This document shows positions 50,417 through 59,384 of a stretch of 64,000 bases of DNA, one piece after another (within the stretch, counting starts at the first letter, position 1; each line of letters opens with the position of its first letter). The notes under the pieces were generated by a model. That model saw only the letters and a list, made by a program, of their open reading frames with translations. It searched no databases and had not been told where the DNA came from. A program made the position numbers and the translations under genes. The stretch is taken from NCBI GenBank assembly GCA_041905795.1, contig JAYRKL010000005.1, positions 169,066-233,065 of the forward strand, written 5' to 3'. Origin of the DNA: SHVO01 sp041905795. Lineage in GTDB: Bacteria > Pseudomonadota > Alphaproteobacteria > Rhodospirillales > Rhodospirillaceae.

Positions 50417-51750
50417 GCCACGATCTCCCCGATCTCCTTGTTGGTGCCGTTGGACTGCGTGCCCCACGAGCTGATGTCGAGGCCGAACACCTTCATCGCC
50501 GTCAGGCCAAGCCGGGTGCCCGGGCTGCCGCCGCCGTCGAGATGCAGGCCGGTCTTGATCTTGCCGCCCGCCCGCCCGGCCGTGAACATCGGCTGGTTGT
50601 CGATCGAGTGGATGCGCGCCAGCGCCTGGTCGGTGGTGGCGTAGATCAGGACGTTGTCGATGAGATGCCCGTCGCCTTCCTTCTGCTTGGCGAAGGCGTC
50701 GACAAAATAGGCCCAGCTCTCCATCGAGCGGCGGATGAACCACGACGTCTGCGGCTGGTAGCCGAGCTGGAAGTCCACCGGCTCCTCATGGCTGGCGGTG
50801 TGGTGCGGCTTGTCGTAGCCGGCCTTGGAGGTGGCCGCCGCCGACTGCGAGTACGCCATGTTGAAGACGCGGCTCTGGTCGCAGGTGATCGCCATCACCA
50901 GGAGGTCGGTCATCATCTGGTGGCGCTTGCCGACCAGGGTGTAGTCGAGGCCGGCCTGCGGCTCATCCTTGGGCGTCTTGCCGACGACACAGGCGGCGCG
51001 CGGCTCGGGCTTCTGAAGCTGCTGGTCGAACTGGCGCTCCAGCTCGCGCAAGCCGGTGAAGTACTGGTCCAGGCGCTGCCTGTCCTCGGCGCCGACCGCG
51101 GTCTGGAGGTCCTTGGCGCTGTCCATCACGCCCGACAGCACGCTCTTGCGCACCATCACGCGCGGGTTTGGCTTGAACTCCTTGGCGTTCGGGTCCTGGA
51201 AGTCCTCGCCGAACAGCTTGGTGTAGAACAGGATCGGCGAATAATCCGCGATGCTCATCGAGTTCGCGTTTTCGTAGGAGAAGCTGTCGCGGATATTGCC
51301 GGTGGCGGTGGTGGTCAGCACCGAGAACCGCGTCGGGCCGGCGATCTTCTTGGCGACCGTGATGTCGATGGTTTCGCCGGGATAGTCGGTCTGGTTCATC
51401 GGCGCCATGCCGGCGCGGCTGATGACCCAGCCGGTCTTGTGGCAGAGGTTCGGCGCCGCGTCGCGGAAGCCGTTGAAGCGCGTGAACAGGTTGATGTGCT
51501 GCTTCACGCCCTTGAGCGATTCGATTTCCTCGGGCAGCTCCCAGTTGGCACCGGTCTGCTTGGGCACGAAGATCTTCTCGTTCATGCCAAGGCCCCAGGC
51601 CCAGGTGCCGAAGCGTACCGGCAGCGGCGCGCCGTCGGCCAGCGCGTTGCCGTTGCCGTTCAGGAATACGTTCAGGAACGGCAGCGCGACCGCGACGGCC
51701 GAGCCGTCGACCGCACCACGCAAGACACGGCGGCGAGTGATGTCTGTCAT
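50413..51750 (-). CDS. DUF1552 Tat-exported protein, module B
   Basis: 445 residues from ATG 51750, eight bases after GGAGGA. TRRRVLRGAVDGSAVAVALP is a twin-arginine signal. FGTWAWGLGMNEKIFVPKQTG, MVRKSVLSGV, FTGLRELERQFDQQL, LLVMAITCDQSRVFNMAY and KPHHTASHEEP match the module A protein point by point. Followed with a 4-bp overlap by the lipoprotein_15 gene and preceded by DUF1592. Confidence 0.91.
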   Translation of the reverse strand: MTDITRRRVLRGAVDGSAVAVALPFLNVFLNGNGNALADGAPLPVRFGTWAWGLGMNEKIFVPKQTGANWELPEEIESLKGVKQHINLFTRFNGFRDAAPNLCHKTGWVISRAGMAPMNQTDYPGETIDITVAKKIAGPTRFSVLTTTATGNIRDSFSYENANSMSIADYSPILFYTKLFGEDFQDPNAKEFKPNPRVMVRKSVLSGVMDSAKDLQTAVGAEDRQRLDQYFTGLRELERQFDQQLQKPEPRAACVVGKTPKDEPQAGLDYTLVGKRHQMMTDLLVMAITCDQSRVFNMAYSQSAAATSKAGYDKPHHTASHEEPVDFQLGYQPQTSWFIRRSMESWAYFVDAFAKQKEGDGHLIDNVLIYATTDQALARIHSIDNQPMFTAGRAGGKIKTGLHLDGGGSPGTRLGLTAMKVFGLDISSWGTQSNGTNKEIGEIVA

Positions 51751-51770
51751 TTTACTAATCCTCCCTGGGA

Positions 51771-53519
51771 TCACTTGGTCACGGTGGCGGGGGCGGTCTG
51801 CAAGGCCGCGGCCTTCGTCTGCCCCTGCTTTGAATCGGTGTTCGGCTCGGCGATTTCGTAGAACGCGTCGCTGGTGGCGATCATGCGCAGCAGCGCCTTG
51901 TAGCGGTAGCCGGACCGGGCGAAGGCGGTATTCAGCGCCGTGATGGCCTGGTCGTCGGCGGACGAAAGCGGTCCGCCGGTGGCGTAGCTGTAGACCCGCC
52001 GCGTCAGGCAGGTGGTGAGCTGCGGATGGTCGTGCATCGACTGGCTCAGGCCCAGCACATCCTTGAAGTCCTTGCCGTCGAGGCTGCCGGACGCATCGAT
52101 GTCCGCGCCCTTCTCCTGCGCCCGGAAACGCCCGGCGCCATCGAAGTTCTCGAGCGCGAGCCCCATGGGATCGGTGATCTTGTGGCAGCCGGCGCAGACC
52201 GGGTTGGCGCGGTGGGCCTCCAGCCGCTGGCGGGCGGTCTTGAGCAGCGGATTGGGGTTCTCGAGGATCGAGAAATCGACGTTGGCGGGCGGCGGCGGCA
52301 CCTTCTGGCACAGCAGCCGCTCGCGCAGCGCCTTGCCGCGATAGGTGGGCGACGACCGCGCCGGATGCGCGTGCAGCGCCAGGTAGCTGATCTGCGTCAG
52401 CAAACCCACGCGCGGGCTGTCGGCCGGGAACTCGTAGGCCACCCAGCCGGGTTTGGTGGGAATCTGGTAGACCGTCGCCAGCGCCGGCGACATGAAGGTT
52501 TTGCGCGTGGTGTAGAGGTCGCGATAGTCCTCGCCGCGCGTCAGCAGATGATCGACCACCGTCCGCAGGGTCTGTTCGCGCGCGTCCTTGATGGTGGCGC
52601 CGGTCATCATTGGATAGATCGACGCGTCCTTGGCCAGGTTGCCGAAGTCCTCGAAGCCGAACATGTCGTCGAAGAAGGCGCGGGTGCCCTGCTCGACGCG
52701 CGGGCTGGCCAGCATGCGGTCGACCACCTGGGCGCGCCCCTTGGCGGTGAACAGCAGCCCTTTCTCAGCGTCCTTCAGCAGCTGGTCGTCCGGCGCCGCG
52801 TCCCACAGGAAGTAGGACAGCCGCGAAGCCAGGGAGTAGGCGTCGAGGCGGCGGCCGCCGGGATGGGCGGGGTCCGGCTCGGTCAGGTCGGCGATCAGCA
52901 GCACCTTGGGATCGAGCAGCATGCCCTCGATCACGGTGGCCAGACCGGCGTAGAAACTCTTGAGATCCGAGGCGCCCTTGCGGGCGTCGGCCACGAACGC
53001 GGCGACGCGCGCCTCCGGGAGAGGCCGGCGATACAGAAGGCGCCCCACCTCACGCACGAACTTGGCGGCGCAGGCGTCATCGGGCGCTGCTTCATCGGCC
53101 GGCTTGCACGGGATCAGGAAATCCCGGCGCGACGGCGTGTGCTGGTCGAGGCTGCCCTTGTCGATGACCTGGGCGGCGATGGATGAAGCGCTGCGCTGCA
53201 GCTGCTGCAGTTCGCCGGTGGTGACGCCGACCGACGCGGCGCCGGACGCCAGCAGCCCGTCGGTGCGCCGCAAAGGCGCGAACGGCGTGCCGACTTCGAT
53301 ATCGCCGCCGAAAATATACGCGACGGTGTTGTGATACTGCTCCGGCGTCACGCGGCGCACGCGGGCGACGGTGCCTTGATAGTCGCCAACCTGCGCGGTC
53401 GATGTCGCCGCGGGCGCTTTCGCCGCGGGCTCGGCGGTCCCCTGCGAGCAGCCGACGAGCGCCACCGCGGCCGTCGCCAGCAGAGACGACATGACGGAAC
53501 GTTTAAAAACCGAATTCAA
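51771..53519 (-). CDS. DUF1592/DUF1588/DUF1585 cytochrome c-like lipoprotein, module B
   Basis: 582 residues from TTG 53519 (GGGAGAG upstream); this start keeps the basic n-region before the lipobox ALVGCS, whereas ATG 53492 would remove it. Domains as in the module A protein: VTPEQYHNTVAYIFGG, RTDGLLASGAASVGV, LLYRRPLPEARVAAFV, LDAYSLASRLSYFLWDAAPDD, VCAGCHKITDPMGLALENFDGAGRFR (c-type heme, about residue 455) and TTCLTRRVYSYATGG. First gene of module B, divergent from the TPR/2OG oxygenase. Confidence 0.91.
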   Translation of the reverse strand: MNSVFKRSVMSSLLATAAVALVGCSQGTAEPAAKAPAATSTAQVGDYQGTVARVRRVTPEQYHNTVAYIFGGDIEVGTPFAPLRRTDGLLASGAASVGVTTGELQQLQRSASSIAAQVIDKGSLDQHTPSRRDFLIPCKPADEAAPDDACAAKFVREVGRLLYRRPLPEARVAAFVADARKGASDLKSFYAGLATVIEGMLLDPKVLLIADLTEPDPAHPGGRRLDAYSLASRLSYFLWDAAPDDQLLKDAEKGLLFTAKGRAQVVDRMLASPRVEQGTRAFFDDMFGFEDFGNLAKDASIYPMMTGATIKDAREQTLRTVVDHLLTRGEDYRDLYTTRKTFMSPALATVYQIPTKPGWVAYEFPADSPRVGLLTQISYLALHAHPARSSPTYRGKALRERLLCQKVPPPPANVDFSILENPNPLLKTARQRLEAHRANPVCAGCHKITDPMGLALENFDGAGRFRAQEKGADIDASGSLDGKDFKDVLGLSQSMHDHPQLTTCLTRRVYSYATGGPLSSADDQAITALNTAFARSGYRYKALLRMIATSDAFYEIAEPNTDSKQGQTKAAALQTAPATVTK

Positions 53520-53868
53520 CGATACTCTCCCTATATGCAGGCCCTACATGCAGGCCCGTATGTAGACATGGGTGGGCCTGCCTCCACCGCCAAGCGCTGC
53601 CTAAAGCACGCACCCGCGACAGTCAGCCCCTCCCGGGCACTCACCTCACGCAATCGCACTCCTTAATATAGGCGACAATCGTCGACGTATCCCCTTGATT
53701 CTTATCAATACCGCGGTCACAAACGTGCAAAGATACGTGGTGGCTTGAAATATTTCCCGCCGCCCACGGCGGAAAGCGCTGCGACAGCAGGCCCAACCGA
53801 TTGTTTTTAAAGGGCATGTGACCGCTCACCGTGGACCGGCTGCTTTCCGGCGGCTCGCTTCGACCATC
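53520..53868. other. Divergent promoter region between module B and the TPR/2OG operon
   Basis: About 350 bases without a gene, read outwards on both sides. On the minus transcript a direct repeat GGGCCTGCAT occurs twice (period 13, near 53533-53556) just before the DUF1592 ribosome site. TTGATTCTTATCAA (near 53697) is a small inverted repeat with TTGAT/ATCAA arms. No full promoter could be fixed. Confidence 0.5.
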
Positions 53869-55272
53869 ATGTCCGACATCCTGGATCCGACCCACCTCCT
53901 GCGTGCGCACGGTTTGACGGACGCCCCTCCGGCGCAAATCCTCTTCACCGCTTTCGATTTGGCGGCGGCCGGCCGCGACTCCGACGCCCAGGCGCTTTAT
54001 GACCACGTCGCCGGGATCAGACCCGACAAGCAGATGCGGGCGTACTGGCCCCTCGCCCTGACGGCGGGGCGCGCCGGCGAGGAGTGGGCGACGCCGTCGC
54101 TCAAACGCGCCGACCTGCATATCAATTACCTGCAGGACGCCGAGGCGGGCGCGATCCTTGCCCGGATTTCAGGAGCTGAATACGGCTCCCAGGTGCTGAC
54201 CGGCCAGGCGCGGATCGCCCTCGGGGTGGGGGCCGCGCCCCACGCCCTGGCGCTGGCCGATCGGGCGCACAAGATCGCGCCCGCCTCGTCCTACGCGGAG
54301 ATCATCCGCGGCGCAGCGCTCCTGGCCAACGAGCGTGCCGGGGACGCCGTCGCCCCCCTCACCGCCGCCGCCAAGGACGGCCGGCAGGGCGCCTGGTTCC
54401 TGCTCGGCCTTGCCTATCAGCGCCTGCAGCGGCCGGCGGAAGCGGCCGCCGCCTACCGCAAGGGCTACGCCTTCGATCCCCAGGACTTCGGGCCGGCCAA
54501 CAATCTGTTCTCGGCGCTGCTCGAGGCGCGCAAATACAAAGATGTACTGGCGCATGCGGATGCCATGCTCGCCGCCAAGCCGGGTCACACCACGTCGCTG
54601 GCCTACAAACACATCGCCCTGGGCGAACTTGGATATGGGCGGGACATCGCCGCGCTCAGCAGCATGGCGCTGGTGGAAGGCGAGACCCTGCCGGTGCCGG
54701 CGGCCTACGCCAGCCGCGCCGACTTCCACCGCGCACTCGTGGACGAGATCGCCCACGAACCCACTCTGGTCTACCAGCGCAACACCACACGCTTCGGTTA
54801 CCAGACCGACGATATCGGATATGCCGAGACCCCCGCCCTGCAAGCGCTCAACCGGGCGCTCGGCGCCATCGTGCGCCGGCGCGCCGACGCCGCCCGGGCC
54901 AATCCAACCCATCCTTTTCATCACGCCGCGCCGCGCGACTTCCGCCTGTATTCCTGGGGCGTGATCCTGAGGGAAAAGGGCCATCAGGCCCCGCACTTCC
55001 ATCCCCACGGCTGGCTCTCCGGCGTCTACTATATCGAAGTGCCCGACGACATCACCGAAGCCGATCCGGCGCGCGCGGGATGGATCGAGTTCGGGCGCGG
55101 CGACGAACGCTGGAACCGGCCGTCCACCGCCATGCCGGTGACGCAACTGCGGCCCGAGGAAGGCCTGGTGTTCACCTTCCCGTCGTTCTTCTGGCACAAT
55201 ACCCGGCCGCTCCAGACCGATAAAAAGCGCATCTCCTTCGCCTTCGATGTCATCCCGCTGGAGGCATCGTGA
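53869..55272 (+). CDS. TPR protein with C-terminal 2OG-Fe(II) oxygenase domain
   Basis: 467 residues from ATG 53869, with a weak ribosome site; a frame extending to 53818 is ignored. Residues about 15-270 are TPR-like helices (LLANERAGDAVAPLTAAAKDG, WFLLGLAYQRLQRPAEAAAAYRKG). The C-terminal 180 residues form a 2OG-FeII_Oxy_5-type domain: HFHPHGWLSGVYYIEVPDD gives the H-x-H metal ligands, and FPSFFWHNTRPLQTDKKRISFAFDV supplies the distal His and the 2-oxoglutarate-binding Arg. Substrate is unknown; peptidyl hydroxylation is typical for the class. It overlaps the next gene by four bases (GTGA). Confidence 0.85.
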   Translation: MSDILDPTHLLRAHGLTDAPPAQILFTAFDLAAAGRDSDAQALYDHVAGIRPDKQMRAYWPLALTAGRAGEEWATPSLKRADLHINYLQDAEAGAILARISGAEYGSQVLTGQARIALGVGAAPHALALADRAHKIAPASSYAEIIRGAALLANERAGDAVAPLTAAAKDGRQGAWFLLGLAYQRLQRPAEAAAAYRKGYAFDPQDFGPANNLFSALLEARKYKDVLAHADAMLAAKPGHTTSLAYKHIALGELGYGRDIAALSSMALVEGETLPVPAAYASRADFHRALVDEIAHEPTLVYQRNTTRFGYQTDDIGYAETPALQALNRALGAIVRRRADAARANPTHPFHHAAPRDFRLYSWGVILREKGHQAPHFHPHGWLSGVYYIEVPDDITEADPARAGWIEFGRGDERWNRPSTAMPVTQLRPEEGLVFTFPSFFWHNTRPLQTDKKRISFAFDVIPLEAS

Positions 55273-55913
55273 GATCAATCGCCGTCGCCGCCGCGTTATC
55301 GATCTGTGCTTCGGCGCTGGCGCAGGATCTGCGTCCCGAGCGGGGAGTGCGCGCCGCCGCCGTCAGCTCGCAGCACGATCCGCCGGTGCATATCGGCGTG
55401 CCCGGCGAAGCGGTCTACGTTGGCGCCGACCGCTGGATCCTCTACGGCGTCGCCGATGCGGAACTCCATATATTCGTCGAGGCCGACGCCGCCAGGCGCA
55501 TCCAGCGGTTCTGGTGGATCCAGTTCGAGGCGATGGTGCCCGAAAAGCCGGACTCGCGGTACAGCTACACCGGGCCGGTGACGGACCTGGACGGACTCTC
55601 CTTCTTCGTGCGCGCGCGGTTCGGTCCGACCAACGACACCGGTCGGCCCGGCTCGGACGCCGAACACGTCAAGAATCTGCTGGAGAGCAAAGGCTATATC
55701 GCGCCGCCGGAGATGATGAACGTGCGTTTTGTCCACATCCCCGACCAGATGAAGCGCAAGGAATTGATGATCATCTACGCCGAGGCGCTGCCCCAGGGCC
55801 TTACATCCGCCCAGCTTCTGAAAGATGGTAAGATCACGGATGCGTGGGAACCGGTCGAGAAAGACTTGATCGAACGCGCCCGGAAGAGCATCACTTTACG
55901 CAAGATGGATTGA
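55269..55913 (+). CDS. Secreted protein of unknown function
   Basis: 214 residues from GTG 55269 with signal peptide MRSIAVAAALSICASALAQ. No family recognised. The mature part is beta-rich with Trp-containing segments (VGADRWILYGVADAELHIFV, RFWWIQFEAMVPEKPDSRY) and a charged C-terminus. It is coupled to the oxygenase gene and followed 39 bases later by the single-repeat lipoprotein_15 gene. Confidence 0.7.
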   Translation: MRSIAVAAALSICASALAQDLRPERGVRAAAVSSQHDPPVHIGVPGEAVYVGADRWILYGVADAELHIFVEADAARRIQRFWWIQFEAMVPEKPDSRYSYTGPVTDLDGLSFFVRARFGPTNDTGRPGSDAEHVKNLLESKGYIAPPEMMNVRFVHIPDQMKRKELMIIYAEALPQGLTSAQLLKDGKITDAWEPVEKDLIERARKSITLRKMD

Positions 55914-55952
55914 GGTCATTGGGATGCGTTTTTCTGGAAATGGAGGCCCGAT

Positions 55953-56369
55953 ATGAACCTGAAAGCTTTCATCGCCTTCACCGGCCTGATGTGCGCGGCC
56001 ACGGCCAACGCCCAGGACGCCTTCCCGCCCGAGCTGTCCTATCCCGGCAATGTGGCGCTGTCGAAGAACTCCAACGGCGAATGGGAATACCGCAAGTTCC
56101 CGAGCCTGATGCCGCTGTATGTCTATGACCTGGACAAACCCGGCACCGGCAAGTCGGAATGTGGCGACAGCTGCTCGGGCGCGCGCCCGCCGCTGCAAGT
56201 GGAAGGCGACGACGCCAAACCGGTGGGGCGGTGGACCATCATCCAGCGCGAGGACGGCCGCCGCCAATGGGCCTACAAGGGCCGCCCGATCTATCTGCGC
56301 TTCCATGACATCGTCGGCGCCCCCATCGGCGACAACGAAGAAGGCACTTGGCATCTTATGAAGCCGTAG
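55953..56369 (+). CDS. Single-repeat secreted lipoprotein_15 (COG4315-like) protein
   Basis: 138 residues with a signal peptide ending ATANAQ. One PF03640-type repeat: PLYVYDLDKPGTGKSECGDSC, then WTIIQREDGRRQWAYKGRPIYLRFHD. It therefore shares its repeat with the three-repeat proteins of modules A and B. Third gene of the divergent operon. Its last codons are part of a 27-bp tandem duplication. Confidence 0.82.
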   Translation: MNLKAFIAFTGLMCAATANAQDAFPPELSYPGNVALSKNSNGEWEYRKFPSLMPLYVYDLDKPGTGKSECGDSCSGARPPLQVEGDDAKPVGRWTIIQREDGRRQWAYKGRPIYLRFHDIVGAPIGDNEEGTWHLMKP

Positions 56370-56407
56370 GCTTCGGGGCACCTCATGAAGCCGTAGGATT
56401 CGGGGAA
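56354..56407. repeat. 27-bp tandem duplication spanning a stop codon
   Basis: Unit 1 56354-56380 and unit 2 56381-56407 share ATGAAGCCGTAGG and TTCGGGG, differing at a few bases. Unit 1 holds the last codons (MKP) and the TAG of the single-repeat gene. Confidence 0.82.
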
Positions 56408-56415
56408 GGCTGCGG

Positions 56416-57666
56416 TTACGCCACCAGCACGGCGCGGAAGTCGTTGACGTTGGTGAAGGTGGGCCCCGGGTTCACCAGCGCGCCGCGGGCGGCGAAGTAC
56501 GGCGCGGAGTCATTCTGCGCCAGCGCCTTCGCCGGATCGAAGCCCTCGGCCCGCGCGCGTTTCATCGCCCCCGGCTCCACCAGCGCCCCGGCCGCGCCCG
56601 AAGCGCCGTCGGCGCCGTCGGTGTCCGCCGACAGCAGCCAGACATTGGCGAGGTCTTCCGTCTCCCGCGCGAAGGCCAGCGCGAATTCCGTGTTGGGGCC
56701 GCCCTTCCCTTCTCCGCGCACGGTCACCGTCAATTCGCCTCCGGAGAGAATGACGCACGGCGCCTTCACCGGGCCGCGCCCGGCGAGAATCTCCCGCACC
56801 AGGTCCGCCTGCCGGCGCGCCTCATCGCGGGCCTCGCCGGCGCGCCTGTCGCCGAGATCGTGCACCGCGAGCCCCAGCCCCCGCGCCCTGGCCGCCGCGG
56901 CGGCCAGCGAGTCCCGGGGCCGCGCGATGATCTCCACCGGCGCCGCCGGCAGTTGTTTCGGCGTTTCAAAGGCGTTCGCCAGGAGAGCGTCGGTGATGTG
57001 GGCCGGCACCGGAATGCGATAGCGCGCCAGGATCGCGAGCGCCTCGGCGCAGGTGGTGGGATCGGGCACCGTCGGGCCCGAAGCGATCACCGCCGGATCG
57101 TCGCCGACCACGTCGGAGATGATCAGCGTATGCACCCGCGCCGGCGCGCAGGCCGCCGCCAACCGCCCACCCTTCACCGCCGAGAGATGCTTGCGCACGC
57201 AGTTCATCTCGCCGATGTCCGCGCCCGACTTGAGCAGCGCCTGGGTGAGCGCCCGCTTCTCGGCCAGCGCGACGCCTTGCGCCGGCGCCACCATCAAGGA
57301 CGACGCGCCGCCGGAGATCAGGCACAGCGCCAGGTCGTCGGGACCGGCACTCTCCGCCAAAGCCAGGATCGCGCGCGCCGCCGCCAGACCGCGCGCATCG
57401 GGCACCGGATGGGAGGCTTCCGCCACCTTGATCGACCGGCAGGAGCGGCCGTAACCGTCGGGCACGATCACCAGGCCTTCGAGCGGGCCGTCCCAGGCGC
57501 GCTCGACCGCTTCGGCCATGGCGCCCGCCGCCTTGCCGGCGCCCAGCACGATGAGCCGTCCCTTGGACCCGGAAGGCCGCGGCAGATATCCGGCCAGCAC
57601 CTGCCCGGCCTGGGCGGCGGCGACGGCGGTGCTGAACAAATCCTGCAGGACGGCCTTGGGATCCAT
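56416..57666 (-). CDS. Glycerate 2-kinase (MOFRL family)
   Basis: 416 residues: IVLGAGKAAGAMAEAVERAW, LCLISGGASSLMVAPAQGVAL, NCVRKHLSAVKGGRLAAAC, SDVVGDDPAVIASGPTVPDPTT, ILSGGELTVTV, EGKGGPNTEFALAFA and the C-terminal TNVND signature. It phosphorylates D-glycerate with ATP, feeding glyoxylate, tartrate or hydroxypyruvate metabolism. Divergent from the GMC gene by 46 bases. The symbol gckA or ttuD fits the family. Confidence 0.92.
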   Translation of the reverse strand: MDPKAVLQDLFSTAVAAAQAGQVLAGYLPRPSGSKGRLIVLGAGKAAGAMAEAVERAWDGPLEGLVIVPDGYGRSCRSIKVAEASHPVPDARGLAAARAILALAESAGPDDLALCLISGGASSLMVAPAQGVALAEKRALTQALLKSGADIGEMNCVRKHLSAVKGGRLAAACAPARVHTLIISDVVGDDPAVIASGPTVPDPTTCAEALAILARYRIPVPAHITDALLANAFETPKQLPAAPVEIIARPRDSLAAAAARARGLGLAVHDLGDRRAGEARDEARRQADLVREILAGRGPVKAPCVILSGGELTVTVRGEGKGGPNTEFALAFARETEDLANVWLLSADTDGADGASGAAGALVEPGAMKRARAEGFDPAKALAQNDSAPYFAARGALVNPGPTFTNVNDFRAVLVA

Positions 57667-57712
57667 GCAACGGGTGTAGCACCGGAAGCTGCCCTGGAAT
57701 AATCATTGTTGA

Positions 57713-59323
57713 ATGATCGATGCCGGGGAATACGACTACGTGATCGTGGGCGCGGGCAGCGCCGGCTGCCTGCTGGCCAACCGCCTGTCGGCGGATCCAT
57801 CGGTGCGCGTGCTGCTGCTGGAAGCCGGCGGCGAGGACAATTCGCCCTGGATCGCCATCCCCGTCGGCTACCTCTATTGCATCGGCCACAAGCGCATCGA
57901 CTGGCGCTTCAAGACCGCCGCCGAACCCGGCCTCGGCGGGCGCGCCATCGACTATCCGCGCGGCAAGGTGCTGGGCGGCTCGTCCTCCATCAACGCCATG
58001 ATCTACATGCGCGGCCAAAGCGCCGATTACGACGCCTGGCGCCAGGCCGGCAACACCGGGTGGGGCTGGGACGACGTGCTGCCGTGCTTCAAGGCGCACG
58101 AGGATTTCTTCGCAGGCGCCGACGAACATCACGGCGCGGGCGGACCCTTGCGCGTGGAACGCCAGCGCCTGCACTGGCCGATCCTGGATGTTTTCCGCGA
58201 CGCCTGCGTCGAACAGGGCATCCCGCGGACGGTGGACTTCAACCGCGGCGACAATAGCGGCGTGGGCTATTTCATGGTCACGCAACGGCGCGGGACGCGC
58301 ATGAGTTCGGCCCGCGCCTTCCTGAAGCCGGCGCTGCACCGGCAGAATTTGCGCGTCCTCACCCACGCCCGCACCCGCGCGGTGACGGTGCAGGGCGGCA
58401 GGGCGACCGGCGTGCGGTTCGACTGCCAGGGTACTGAGACTTTCGCTGGCGCCCGCGGCGAAGTGATCCTCGCCGCCGGCGCCATCGGGTCGCCGCAGAT
58501 CCTGGAACTGTCGGGGATCGGACGCGGCGACCTGCTCGGCCGGCACGGCATTGCCGTGATCCACGAACTGCCGGGCGTCGGCGAGAACCTCCAGGACCAT
58601 CTGCAGCTGCGCCTGATCTACCGCATCAAGGACGCCCTCACCCTCAACGAACTGGCGGCGAGCCTGATCGGCAAGGCGCGCATCGGCCTGGACTATGTCC
58701 TGCGGCGGCGCGGCCCGATGAGCATGGCGCCCAGCCAGCTCGGGGCTTTCGCGCGCTCCGACCCGTCACAGGCTACGCCCAATCTGCAATTCCACTGCCA
58801 GCCCCTGTCGCTCGACCGCTTCGGCACGCCCCTGCACGGCTTCCCGGGCGTCACCGCCAGCGTCTGCAACCTGCGGCCGGAAAGCCGGGGCTCGGTGCAT
58901 ATCGCCGGTCCGGCCCATGACGCCGATCCGGTCCTGACGCTCAATTACCTGAGCGCCCGGCGCGACCAGGAGGTGGCGGTGGACGCCATCCGCCTCGCCC
59001 GCAGGATCATGGCCACGACGGCTTTCGCGCCGCACGCGCCCGCGGAATTGAAGCCCGGCCCGCAGCTGCAATCGGACGAAGACCTGGTGCGCGGCGCGGG
59101 CGACATCGGCACCACCATCTTCCACCCGGTCGGCACCGCCAAGATGGGGCAGGACCGCATGGCGGTGGTGGACGAACGCCTGCGCCTGCGCGGGCTGGAG
59201 CGCCTGCGCGTGATCGACGCCTCGATCATGCCGACCATCGTTTCAGGCAACACCAACGCGCCGACCTACATGATCGCCGAGAAGGGAGCCGCGATGGTGA
59301 AGGAAGACCGCAGGGCGCTGTGA
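57713..59323 (+). CDS. GMC-family flavin oxidoreductase (choline dehydrogenase-like)
   Basis: 536 residues: YDYVIVGAGSAGCLLANRL is the FAD-binding motif, LLLEAGGED, KVLGGSSSINAMIYMRG, and near the C-terminus HPVGTAKMG plus IMPTIVSGNTNAPTYMIAEKGA with the active-site His and Asn. It oxidises an alcohol. No signal peptide, so it is cytoplasmic. Substrate unknown; it shares a divergent promoter region with glycerate kinase. A weak stem (GGGCGGCGGCG with CGCCGCCGTC) in the 61-bp gap after the stop may be its terminator. Confidence 0.9.
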   Translation: MIDAGEYDYVIVGAGSAGCLLANRLSADPSVRVLLLEAGGEDNSPWIAIPVGYLYCIGHKRIDWRFKTAAEPGLGGRAIDYPRGKVLGGSSSINAMIYMRGQSADYDAWRQAGNTGWGWDDVLPCFKAHEDFFAGADEHHGAGGPLRVERQRLHWPILDVFRDACVEQGIPRTVDFNRGDNSGVGYFMVTQRRGTRMSSARAFLKPALHRQNLRVLTHARTRAVTVQGGRATGVRFDCQGTETFAGARGEVILAAGAIGSPQILELSGIGRGDLLGRHGIAVIHELPGVGENLQDHLQLRLIYRIKDALTLNELAASLIGKARIGLDYVLRRRGPMSMAPSQLGAFARSDPSQATPNLQFHCQPLSLDRFGTPLHGFPGVTASVCNLRPESRGSVHIAGPAHDADPVLTLNYLSARRDQEVAVDAIRLARRIMATTAFAPHAPAELKPGPQLQSDEDLVRGAGDIGTTIFHPVGTAKMGQDRMAVVDERLRLRGLERLRVIDASIMPTIVSGNTNAPTYMIAEKGAAMVKEDRRAL

Positions 59324-59384
59324 CGCGCAGGCCGGCGAACGGGACGGGCGGCGGCGTCAAGCTCCGCGGTGCGCCGCCGTCATC

